NCBI GenBank assembly: GCA_903926075.1 | Contig: CAIYHQ010000063.1 | Coordinates: 1 to 38,301, forward strand | Direction: 5' to 3' | Length of the DNA stretch: 38,301 nucleotides | From: an uncultured Methanomicrobiales archaeon | GTDB taxonomy: Archaea; Halobacteriota; Methanomicrobia; Methanomicrobiales; Methanospirillaceae | Part shown: one piece after another, positions 25,812 through 33,387 of the stretch | How the letters are laid out: each line of letters opens with the position of its first letter | Position numbering within the stretch: position 1 is the first letter of the stretch | Program-made: the position numbers and the translations under genes | Notes under the pieces: model-generated | What the model saw: the letters and a program-made list of their open reading frames with translations, nothing else | Told to the model about the DNA's origin: nothing | Database searches by the model: none

Positions 25812-26939
25812 ATGGATTTTAACGAACTCGTTCAGGCCATTACATCTGTTCATGATGAACTGTCAGTTAGGTCAACTAAAGCCGTCAACTTTTCCCTGAC
25901 TGTTCGAAACTGGTTAATTGGATATTATATCAGGGAGTTTGAACAGGATGGATCTGACAGGGCATCGTATGGAGATAAGATTCTGCAAAATCTTTCTAGT
26001 CGTCTACCTCATGGAGATGGATTTTCGCACCGTTCGCTCAAACTTTATCGTCAGTTCTATGTTGCATATCCTCAGTTCAGGCAGACGGTGTTTGCCCAAT
26101 GTTCTCCTTCTGTGATTAGGCAGACGCCGTCTGCCCATTCACCAAATGGAACACCGATTCAAGCTATTCAGGAGTTAAATAAGGATTTTGCCAACAATCA
26201 GGATTTCAATGAGGTTCTGATCCGCTCGGTTTCATTCAGTCATTTTACCCTGTTCATCTCGATAGAAGACTCTATAAAAAGAAATTTTTATGAGCTAGAG
26301 AGTGTAAGAGGGAACTGGTCTGTCCGGGAATTGAAACGGCAGATAGGAAGTCTGTACTTTGAAAGGTCGGCTTTATCCCGGGATAAGCAGGCTTTGTCTT
26401 TTCATACCCAGTCCCATACCGAGCCGCAGTCCACCAATCTGATAATTCGTGATCCATATGTTTTCGAGTTTTTGGGTCTCAAAAGCGAGGATGTGATGTA
26501 TGAGTCTGATCTTGAGAAGGCTTTGCTTAAGAAGATAGAGGCATTCCTTCTTGAGCTCGGATATGGTTTCTGCTTTGAGGCACGTCAGAAAAGGATTCTG
26601 ATTGGTGAAGAATACTATTTTGTTGACCTGGTTTTTTATCACAGGGTCCTTAAGTGTCATGTGCTTATCGAGCTTAAGGTCGGAGGGTTTTCGCATGAGT
26701 GTCTGGGGCAGCTTAATACTTATCTGAATTGGTACAAGGCCCATAAAATGACTGATGGAGATAACCCTCCCGTCGGACTCCTATTATGTACAGAAAAGAA
26801 CCAAGCTCTTGTTGAGTATGCTTGTGCAGGGATGGATAACCAGGTATTCGTGTCAAAATACCTTGTTTGTCTTCCAGGGACTGAAGAGATCAGGGAGTTT
26901 GTTGAGGGGGAGATCCAAAAGAATCTGGCCGGGAGATGA
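25812..26939 (+). CDS. DUF1016/YhcG-family PDDEXK nuclease-domain protein
   Basis: The 375-residue protein has the DUF1016 N-terminal helical domain (about 1-170; NFSLTVRNWLIGYYIREFEQ...YGDKILQNLSSRL) and the YhcG C-terminal nuclease domain (about 210-365). The nuclease motif is D272 (FVDLVFYHR) and E287-x-K289 (VLIELKVGG), followed by GQLNTYLNWY. The family often sits inside type I restriction loci and is thought to be a nuclease. A 16-residue upstream frame (ATG at 25772, MPKEAPDFKGFRYNGF) overlaps its start and may couple translation. It shows no disruption, unlike its neighbours. Confidence 0.85.
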   Translation: MDFNELVQAITSVHDELSVRSTKAVNFSLTVRNWLIGYYIREFEQDGSDRASYGDKILQNLSSRLPHGDGFSHRSLKLYRQFYVAYPQFRQTVFAQCSPSVIRQTPSAHSPNGTPIQAIQELNKDFANNQDFNEVLIRSVSFSHFTLFISIEDSIKRNFYELESVRGNWSVRELKRQIGSLYFERSALSRDKQALSFHTQSHTEPQSTNLIIRDPYVFEFLGLKSEDVMYESDLEKALLKKIEAFLLELGYGFCFEARQKRILIGEEYYFVDLVFYHRVLKCHVLIELKVGGFSHECLGQLNTYLNWYKAHKMTDGDNPPVGLLLCTEKNQALVEYACAGMDNQVFVSKYLVCLPGTEEIREFVEGEIQKNLAGR

Positions 26940-27285
26940 TAGATGCAACCAGGCAACGGGTTGCTATAGGAGTGAATCGGGAGACAGTTTCTCTATATTG
27001 GACTATCGGGACCCGGATTCGCCGGGATATTCTTCAGACCAACCGGGGTGATTACGGTGAGAAGATAGTTCAGACACTGTCTGGACAATTATGCTGGTGT
27101 TTCCCTAATGAAGCATGGACCGTAGAATCGGATAGGATATTTTTGACGGTGAGTGGGCATTATATGGAAAGGTGATTGTCTCCTCACTGAGTAGAAAGTT
27201 AAGCTGGACGCGTATCAATTCTATTATGTATCTCGATTATCCGCTGCAAATAGAATTTTATGGTTATTTTGTTCTTGATATGATA
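26936..27285 (+). pseudogene. Decayed second DUF1016/YhcG gene
   Basis: Two frames give successive parts of the DUF1016 N-terminal domain. The first is VNRETVSLYWTIGTRIRRDI then DYGEKIVQTLSGQL (26936 to about 27100). The second is IVSSLSRKLSWTRINSIMYL then DYPLQIEFYGYF (27172 to about 27276). A frameshift separates them and the nuclease domain is missing. It overlaps the stop of the intact DUF1016 gene (ATGA). It is divergent in sequence from that intact neighbour, so it is a distinct paralogue rather than a fresh copy. Confidence 0.7.
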
Positions 27286-27289
27286 GCCT

Positions 27290-27553
27290 CGCAATTTCTC
27301 AAAGATGCCAGGGTCGAAGAATATAAAGATATTTCTGGTTTTTTTAAGAGTGCTATGATTGATTAGATATAAAAACAGGGATAATTACTTACACCTCGTA
27401 GATATGTTGGGGCTGCCGATGAACTGGATGATGAATAAACTTTTCCGGAAAATAACCCGATTAAAATTCCGACTCACTGTACAGAAGGAGGAAAGTGAGC
27501 GGTTAGAGGGGGAGAACCGAAAAAATACGGAAGGATTAAGATATGACGTTTAA
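27290..27553 (+). pseudogene. Decayed second copy of the hsdM 3' end
   Basis: Three frames give, in order, EEYKDISGFFKSAMID (near 27315), LLTPRRYVGAADELDDE (near 27390) and KITRLKFRLTVQKEESERLE...NRKNTEGL (near 27450-27540). These match the end of the upstream hsd[38 protein letters not shown], and [20 protein letters not shown]...RKNLTGVG. It is a frameshifted, diverged HsdM tail with no methylase domain. It directly abuts the fic gene. Confidence 0.75.
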
Positions 27554-28628
27554 TCCATCCAAACCCTATAATGATCTTCCACCTCTTCCACCTCCAATTG
27601 ATTGTGAATCAAAAGCAATACTAAGGAAATGTATATCTGCACATCGTGCATTGGCACAATTAAAAATAGCGGGGAATCTTATACCCAACCAGACGATCCT
27701 TATTAATGCAATTCCACTTCAGGAAGCAAAAGCAAGTTCCGAAATCGAAAATATTGTTACTACAGGTGATGCTCTTTACCGTGCGGATTTACTTTCGGAA
27801 AAACAGGCAGACCCACATACAAAAGAAGTCCTCCATTATCGAAAAGCTCTGTATCATGGCTACAAACTTCTCAAAGAAGGTCATCGAATTACAGTTCCAT
27901 TTCTCCATTCGATCTGTAATGATATCATCCAAACTGAAGTACAGATAAGAATGTTTGGACCTGGAATAATACAAAATAAGACAACAGGTGAAATTGTTTA
28001 CCTTGCACCAGAGGGTGAGGTATTACAGGAGAAATTATCACAATTTGAAAATTTTATCGCTGAAGAACAAATGATTGATCCATTAATTTGTCTCGCCCTT
28101 ATCCATTATCAATTGGAAGCTATCCATCCTTTTGAAGATGGGAACGGCAGAACGGGAAGGATTCTTAACATTCTTTATTTGGTGAATAAGGAGTTATTGG
28201 AAATTCCAGTATTATATCTAAGCCATTACATCATTAGACATAAAAATGATTATTACCGTTTATTGCGATCAGTTACTGAAAATGGAACATGGGAAGATTG
28301 GATTCTTTTTATGCTTGATGCAATTGAAGTTACATCAATACAAACCTATGAGAAAATTCTTCAAATAAGAGACCTTCTTCTGAAAACCACTAATATGTGC
28401 AGAAATGAATTGCATTCACCTATATATTCAAAAGAACTTATCGAACTCGTATTTGTTCAGCCATATTCCAAAATTCAATTTATCGTTGATGCAAAACTTG
28501 CAAAGAGACAAACAGCAGCACATTATCTAAATGAATTAGAGAGAATTGGCATTTTAAATTCAAAAAAAATTGGGCGGGAGCGAATTTACATCAATTCTGC
28601 TTTATTCAGGATATTATCTGAGGGGTGA
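27543..28628 (+). CDS. Fic-family protein with inhibitory helix and winged-helix C-terminus
   Basis: The 361-residue protein has a Fic_N region, the catalytic motif HPFEDGNGRTGR (H195-R206) and a C-terminal winged helix (about 300-361; AKRQTAAHYLNELERIGIL). An N-terminal autoinhibitory motif SSEIEN fits S/T-xxx-E-G/N (S65, E69, N70), as in class II Fic proteins whose own helix blocks the active site. Fic enzymes usually transfer AMP to hydroxyl groups of target proteins. The target is unknown. The gene lies between the hsdM remnant and hsdS, a place where fic genes occur in other type I loci. All catalytic residues are intact. Confidence 0.9.
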   Translation: MTFNPSKPYNDLPPLPPPIDCESKAILRKCISAHRALAQLKIAGNLIPNQTILINAIPLQEAKASSEIENIVTTGDALYRADLLSEKQADPHTKEVLHYRKALYHGYKLLKEGHRITVPFLHSICNDIIQTEVQIRMFGPGIIQNKTTGEIVYLAPEGEVLQEKLSQFENFIAEEQMIDPLICLALIHYQLEAIHPFEDGNGRTGRILNILYLVNKELLEIPVLYLSHYIIRHKNDYYRLLRSVTENGTWEDWILFMLDAIEVTSIQTYEKILQIRDLLLKTTNMCRNELHSPIYSKELIELVFVQPYSKIQFIVDAKLAKRQTAAHYLNELERIGILNSKKIGRERIYINSALFRILSEG

Positions 28629-28632
28629 TAAT

Positions 28633-28755
28633 ATGTCGAAATTTTTAATTTTTTTCGACATGTTTTCTGGATATGTCTATGATATCGACAGATTTAATTT
28701 GCAAAAATTAAAGGGTCAAAATTTAAGTTTAGTTGGATTTCAAATCGAGAAGTGA
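28633..28755 (+). CDS. 40-residue ORF between fic and hsdS
   Basis: An ATG four bases after the fic stop opens a 40-codon frame (MSKFLIFFDMFSGYVYDIDR ... SLVGFQIEK). Its stop overlaps a GTG that can start hsdS (GTGA at 28752-28755). The tight spacing on both sides suggests translation within the operon. The protein is unrecognised, with a hydrophobic start. It may be a small partner of Fic or HsdS, or only a coupling leader. Its AT-rich composition matches the neighbouring fic and first HsdS domain. Confidence 0.4.
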   Translation: MSKFLIFFDMFSGYVYDIDRFNLQKLKGQNLSLVGFQIEK

Positions 28756-30038
28756 ATATGTCAGATGTAGACTGGAATTTCTATAAAATTGATGAAATAA
28801 AATCTAAAGCGGATAATGCAATAACAATTGGACCATTTGGTTCCAGAATGAAAGCTGAATTATACAAACCATCGGGAATACCAGTTATTCGGGGAAATAA
28901 CATATCATCATCTAAATTGTTATCAGGAGACTTTGTATATATAAGTGAAGAAACAGCGAATAAACTGAAATCCTGTATTGTTTTTCCTGATGATTTAGTA
29001 TTCCCGCATCGTGGTGCAATAGGTTTGGTTGGAATTGTTCCAAAAGATAGGGCAGATAAGTATATTCTATCCAGTAGTTTAATGAAATTATCATGTAATA
29101 AAGAAATTGTAGATCCACATTTTCTCTTTTACTTTTTTCGTTCTCCCACAGGCAAATTTGAACTTTTAAAAAATGCTTCAACTGTGGGAACTCCAGGAAT
29201 AGCGACGCCATTAGCATCATTAAAAAGTATTGAAATTCTCATCCCTTCAATAATTACTCAAATAGCCATCGCCCACATCCTCGGTACCCTTGACGACAAG
29301 ATCGAACTCAACCGCCGAATGAACGAGACCCTCGAGGCCATCGCCCGGGCCATATTCAAGAGCTGGTTCATTGACTTCGACCCGGTCCGGGCGAAAGCAG
29401 AAGGACGGCAGCCGGAAGGGATGGATACAGAGACGGCGGCCCTGTTCCCAAGCGAGTTTGAGGTGGTGGATGGGCAGGAGATACCTAAGGGATGGGAAAT
29501 TGAAAAAATTGGAAATATAATCGAACTTGCCTATGGGAAAGCATTAAAAGAAGAAAATAGAGTGAAAGGATCAATTCCGGTCTTTGGTTCAAATGGACTT
29601 ATTGGATGGCATAATGAAATTATTAGCAAAGGTCCAGGTATCATTATTGGAAGAAAAGGTAATCCGGGTGTCATTAAATGGTCTTCAACTGATTTTTTTG
29701 CTATTGATACAACGTTCTATGTAATACCAAAGAATAATTTTAACTATTTACATTACTTACGATTTAGTTTAGAATCGCAAAATTTAGCAACACTGGGGGC
29801 TGATTCCGCTGTCCCTGGATTAAATAGGAATCAAGTTTATATGAGTCGAATAATTAAACCTGATGCGAATATTCTGAAAAAATTTAACAACTTATTAACC
29901 GTTTTTGATCATAATATCCAGAATAATTTAAATCAATCTCGAACTTTATCTTCTCTTCGTGACACCCTCCTTCCCAAACTCCTCTCTGGTGAATTACAAA
30001 TCGACAAACCTGAACAATTTTGTGAGTCATTATCATGA
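28752..30038 (+). CDS. hsdS: Type I restriction-modification specificity subunit
   Basis: The 428-residue protein has two target recognition domains (about 1-165 and 235-375). Each is followed by a conserved helical spacer: AIAHILGTLDDKIELNRRMNETLEAIARAIFKSWFIDFDPV in the middle and LNQSRTLSSLRDTLLPKLLSGELQ at the end. It would recognise a two-part DNA target and hold two HsdM subunits. The central spacer DNA (about 29270-29500) is clearly GC-richer than the flanking recognition domains, a sign of recognition-domain exchange. The start is GTG at 28752 or ATG at 28758. Its target cannot be read from sequence. Confidence 0.93.
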   Translation: MNMSDVDWNFYKIDEIKSKADNAITIGPFGSRMKAELYKPSGIPVIRGNNISSSKLLSGDFVYISEETANKLKSCIVFPDDLVFPHRGAIGLVGIVPKDRADKYILSSSLMKLSCNKEIVDPHFLFYFFRSPTGKFELLKNASTVGTPGIATPLASLKSIEILIPSIITQIAIAHILGTLDDKIELNRRMNETLEAIARAIFKSWFIDFDPVRAKAEGRQPEGMDTETAALFPSEFEVVDGQEIPKGWEIEKIGNIIELAYGKALKEENRVKGSIPVFGSNGLIGWHNEIISKGPGIIIGRKGNPGVIKWSSTDFFAIDTTFYVIPKNNFNYLHYLRFSLESQNLATLGADSAVPGLNRNQVYMSRIIKPDANILKKFNNLLTVFDHNIQNNLNQSRTLSSLRDTLLPKLLSGELQIDKPEQFCESLS

Positions 30039-31798
30039 TTGAAAATACGACTGTTTTCAAACGAGTAGATATGGACCTATCCAGCCTGCTTACGTACATT
30101 GACATAGGAGATATAGGCCTTCCTCATATTCAGCGGCCTTTTGTATGGCCGGCCACTAATGTCCGTGATCTCTTTGACTCAATGTACCGGGGATTTCCTG
30201 TGGGTTATCTACTCTTCTGGGCTAATGCAGAAGCGAATGGAAACCGACAAATTGGAATTGATGGAAAAGCCCACAAAGTTCCTTCTCTCCTCCTCATTGA
30301 TGGACAACAAAGACTCACATCACTCTACTCTGTCTTTAGGGGAAAACCCGTTGTTGATGATGAGTATCGGGAATGGCGAATTGAAATAGCCTTTAACCCA
30401 TCAGATGAGAGATTTGAAGTTACATCAGCAGCCCATAGAAAAGATCCAGAATGGGTTCCTGATATCTCCGAAATATGGACTGGAAATCGCTCCAGTCGAA
30501 AAATAGTAAACGAGTTTATCGAAAATTTACAGACCAAAAGGGAAATTTCCGGTGAAGAAGAAGAGCATATCAGTCATAACCTGGACCGACTCTTCGATCT
30601 GATGAAATATCCCTTTACTGCCCTTGAAATTGCTCCAACGGTTGATGAAGAACAGGTGGCAGATATCTTTGTTCGGATAAATAGTAAAGGGGCCAAACTT
30701 GAACAGGCTGACTTTATCCTCACCCTGCTATCAGTTTTTGGAGAAGACCTGAGAAAACAACTTGAAGAATTCTCATTCAAATCAAAGAATCCTGGAAAAC
30801 TCGGAACCGGCCCATCTCCATTCAACTACTTTATTCGTCCTGCACCAGATCAATTACTCAGGGTTGCGATTGCACTTGGCTTTTATAGAGGTAGACTCGA
30901 AGCCGTATATCCTGTACTTCGCGGTAAAGATTCCGAAACCGGGAAATTTTCTGAAGAATCGAGAAACATTCAGTTCGATAAGCTTCGAAAAAGTCAGAAA
31001 CAGACACTCGATCTTGTAAACTGGCACCAGTTCTTCACATGTTTAACAGGCGGTGGATTCAGGGGTGAAAAACAGATCTCCTCAAATAATGCTCTTCTCT
31101 ATGCGTACACATTTTATATCCTCGGAAGAGAACAGTTCAAACTACCTTCTCATACATTAGATCGTCTTATTGCCCGTTGGTTCTATGCAATAACTCTGAC
31201 TGGCCGATATACGAGTTCACCGGAATCCATAATGGAAGGGGATCTCAATTTAATAAAAGAACTTCAGTCAGGAGAAGAATTTTCGAATGTATTAGAGCGA
31301 ATAATAAGCAGCAATCTTACATCAGATTTCTGGACAATTACTCTCCCCAGTAAACTGGAAACGTCATCACGACGTAGTCCCTTATTATCAGCGTTCATAG
31401 CAGCACAAATAAAGTTAAAATCATCAGCCCTCTTCTCACACAAATTTATCTTCGATCTCCTTGACCCATCCATTCAGACAAAGAAGAAATTCATGGATTA
31501 TCATCACCTATTTCCTAGAGCATGGCTTGAGAAACAGGGAGTAAAAGATGATACACTAATTAATCAGATTGCAAACCTGACGTTTCTTGAATGGCCAGAT
31601 AACATAAGGATTAAAGATAACCCGCCTGAATATTATGTTCCTACAATCAAAGGACGATTTTCAGAAAATGACTGGCGTAACATGCTTGATCTTCATGCAC
31701 TTCCCTTGGGATGGGAACAAATGGGGTATATTGAATTTCTGGAACAACGCCGTATTCTTATGGCGGGAATAATTCGAAGAGGGCTTGAATCACTTTAA
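30035..31798 (+). CDS. DUF262 and HNH-type protein (GmrSD-like)
   Basis: The 587-residue protein starts with a DUF262 domain with LLIDGQQRLTSLY (DGQQR at 89-93) preceded by IQRPFVWPATNVRDLFDSMYRGFPVGY. A helical middle follows. Near the C-terminus the HNH-like motif MDYHHLFPRAWL (H490-H491) and NLTFLEWPDNIRI correspond to a DUF1524-type nuclease site. In GmrSD, the DUF262 part hydrolyses nucleotides and the HNH part cuts modified DNA; here both are in one chain. It overlaps hsdS by 4 bp (ATGA), so it is part of the operon. Both domains look complete. A role in defence is inferred. Confidence 0.82.
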   Translation: MIENTTVFKRVDMDLSSLLTYIDIGDIGLPHIQRPFVWPATNVRDLFDSMYRGFPVGYLLFWANAEANGNRQIGIDGKAHKVPSLLLIDGQQRLTSLYSVFRGKPVVDDEYREWRIEIAFNPSDERFEVTSAAHRKDPEWVPDISEIWTGNRSSRKIVNEFIENLQTKREISGEEEEHISHNLDRLFDLMKYPFTALEIAPTVDEEQVADIFVRINSKGAKLEQADFILTLLSVFGEDLRKQLEEFSFKSKNPGKLGTGPSPFNYFIRPAPDQLLRVAIALGFYRGRLEAVYPVLRGKDSETGKFSEESRNIQFDKLRKSQKQTLDLVNWHQFFTCLTGGGFRGEKQISSNNALLYAYTFYILGREQFKLPSHTLDRLIARWFYAITLTGRYTSSPESIMEGDLNLIKELQSGEEFSNVLERIISSNLTSDFWTITLPSKLETSSRRSPLLSAFIAAQIKLKSSALFSHKFIFDLLDPSIQTKKKFMDYHHLFPRAWLEKQGVKDDTLINQIANLTFLEWPDNIRIKDNPPEYYVPTIKGRFSENDWRNMLDLHALPLGWEQMGYIEFLEQRRILMAGIIRRGLESL

Positions 31799-31885
31799 TA
31801 TCCTTGTGGGTGAAAGAATCCAATATCTAATAAACAGTGTCACCCTTCCGTAGGACCGTCTCAAGAACATTCATAGGATAAAATC
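31799..31885 (+). other. 87-bp gap in the restriction-modification operon
   Basis: The gap between the DUF262 gene and the AlbA_2 gene holds no ORF. A weak AATATCTAATAAAC near 31820-31833 may serve as a promoter; readthrough from the operon is equally possible. Confidence 0.3.
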
Positions 31886-33352
31886 ATGAAACAAGCTGAC
31901 CTTGATATCCTGCTCCGGGAGGGAGAAGGCTCAATGCTCGAATATAAAGAGAGTCTTTCTTCCTCAATAGCACGTGAATTTGTTGCATTTGCCAACACTG
32001 CAGGAGGAAGAATACTTCTAGGAGTCAAGGATGACGGTTCAGTAAAAGGAATTGAGGATACAAACAGCCTTCGGGCACGGATACAGGATATCGCCCGACA
32101 CTGTGATCCCCCTGTAAAGATACTCATCAAGCGTTTTGACAAAATAATCGTTGTTAATGTTCGGGAAAGCGATAAGAAACCAGTTCAATGCAGTGACGGG
32201 TTCTTCTGGCGACAAGGTGCAGTCACCCAGAAGTTAACAAGAAATGAAATCCGCATATTCTTTCAAAAAGAAGGGGCTATTCGATTTGACCTCACAATTT
32301 GTCCAAAGTTCAATTATCCTGATGACTTTGACAAGGAAAAATATAATAGATGGCTAAAAATCAGTGATATTTCACCGAAAAGTAAAACTGATGACATTCT
32401 TGTGAACATAGATGCAGCTGAGCGCTCTGGTGGCAGACTTCTCTTTCGAGATGCAGGGGTTCTCTTTTTTGCAAATGAACCCCGCCGGTTCTTCAACCAG
32501 GCGTATATCACCTGTATACTATTCAAAGGAACAACAAACGTACATATTCTTGATAGAAAGGATTTCACAAATGGGGCGGTATCAGACATAGAGGAAAGCC
32601 TACGGTTTATCGAACGCAACACCCGAATGGCGTACCGTATAGAGCAACTTCGCCGTGATGAAATCCCCGAATATCCTATGGCCGCTATTCGTGAAGCAAT
32701 CACCAACGCAGTTATGCATCGGGACTGGTTTAACGAGGGGGCCAACGTATTTATTGAAATTTATTCAGACCGGATCTGCATCAGCAATCCTGGTGGACTT
32801 CCTCCTGGTATGCATCAGTCAGATCTAGGTCATAAAAGTGTCAGGCGAAATCCCATCATTGCGGATCTCTTCCACCGAATTGGTTTTATTGAAAAGGCAG
32901 GAACCGGCATCCCGCGTATGAGGCAGGAAGCACTCGAACTAGGATATCCAGAGCCACAATTCCAAATTGATGGTTTCTTCTCTGTTATCTTTCTGCCAAT
33001 GATAGTTTCAGAGGATGGAGAACAGCACCAAGACGGCACTAAGATGGCACCAAGTTGGCACCAAGACGGCACTAAGATGGCACCAAGTTGGCACCAAGAT
33101 GGCACTAAGATCATCCCAAACCAGGAACAATTAAAAATTCTTAATAGGTGCCTGAACGAGAGTTCCCTCGTGGATCTGCTTTCCCTGATTGGACGGTCCG
33201 ACCGTTCAAAGTTCCGAAAAAATCTGTTAATTCCTCTTATTCAGGATGACCTCATTGAGATGACCCTCCCTGATAAACCAAAGAGTAAGAATCAGAAATA
33301 TAAAACAACTGATCCAGGAAGAATGCTGCTTGAAAAATATCAGGTAAAATAA
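31886..33352 (+). CDS. AlbA_2 domain regulator with GHKL-type ATP-binding module
   Basis: The 488-residue protein has an AlbA_2 (Schlafen-like) domain (about 1-125) with LEYKESLSSSIAREFVAFANTAGG and LLGVKDDGSVKGI. A GHKL/HATPase_c_4-like region (about 260-370) has AIREAITNAVMHRDW, IYSDRICISNPGGLPPG and GTGIPRM. A winged helix ends the protein (about 410-488). The linker between ATPase and winged helix carries a tandem 11-residue repeat, HQDGTKMAPSW. Such proteins are common beside type I systems and are assumed to be transcription regulators or effectors. Position between the DUF262 gene and hsdR is a frequent arrangement. Confidence 0.82.
   Translation: MKQADLDILLREGEGSMLEYKESLSSSIAREFVAFANTAGGRILLGVKDDGSVKGIEDTNSLRARIQDIARHCDPPVKILIKRFDKIIVVNVRESDKKPVQCSDGFFWRQGAVTQKLTRNEIRIFFQKEGAIRFDLTICPKFNYPDDFDKEKYNRWLKISDISPKSKTDDILVNIDAAERSGGRLLFRDAGVLFFANEPRRFFNQAYITCILFKGTTNVHILDRKDFTNGAVSDIEESLRFIERNTRMAYRIEQLRRDEIPEYPMAAIREAITNAVMHRDWFNEGANVFIEIYSDRICISNPGGLPPGMHQSDLGHKSVRRNPIIADLFHRIGFIEKAGTGIPRMRQEALELGYPEPQFQIDGFFSVIFLPMIVSEDGEQHQDGTKMAPSWHQDGTKMAPSWHQDGTKIIPNQEQLKILNRCLNESSLVDLLSLIGRSDRSKFRKNLLIPLIQDDLIEMTLPDKPKSKNQKYKTTDPGRMLLEKYQVK
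33026..33109 (+). repeat. 33-bp in-frame tandem repeat (2.5 copies)
   Basis: The unit encodes HQDGTKMAPSW. Copies start at 33026, 33059 and 33092; the last is partial. The first two are identical and the third differs at one base. Within each unit GGCACCAAG/GGCACTAAG recurs every 15-18 bp, so the array is probably grown from a smaller element. It lies in the linker of the AlbA_2 protein and keeps the frame. Confidence 0.9.
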
Positions 33353-33387
33353 ACGAAATAAATCAAGTTTCCTAAAAAAGGTGAAAT

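Noticed and set aside
32314-32745. Minus-strand 143-residue frame inside the AlbA_2 gene
   Set aside because: The plus-strand protein has conserved domains throughout this stretch; the antisense frame is incidental.
33026-33109. Possible short CRISPR array
   Set aside because: There are no spacers, the period is 33 bp without gaps, and it lies in frame in a coding gene.
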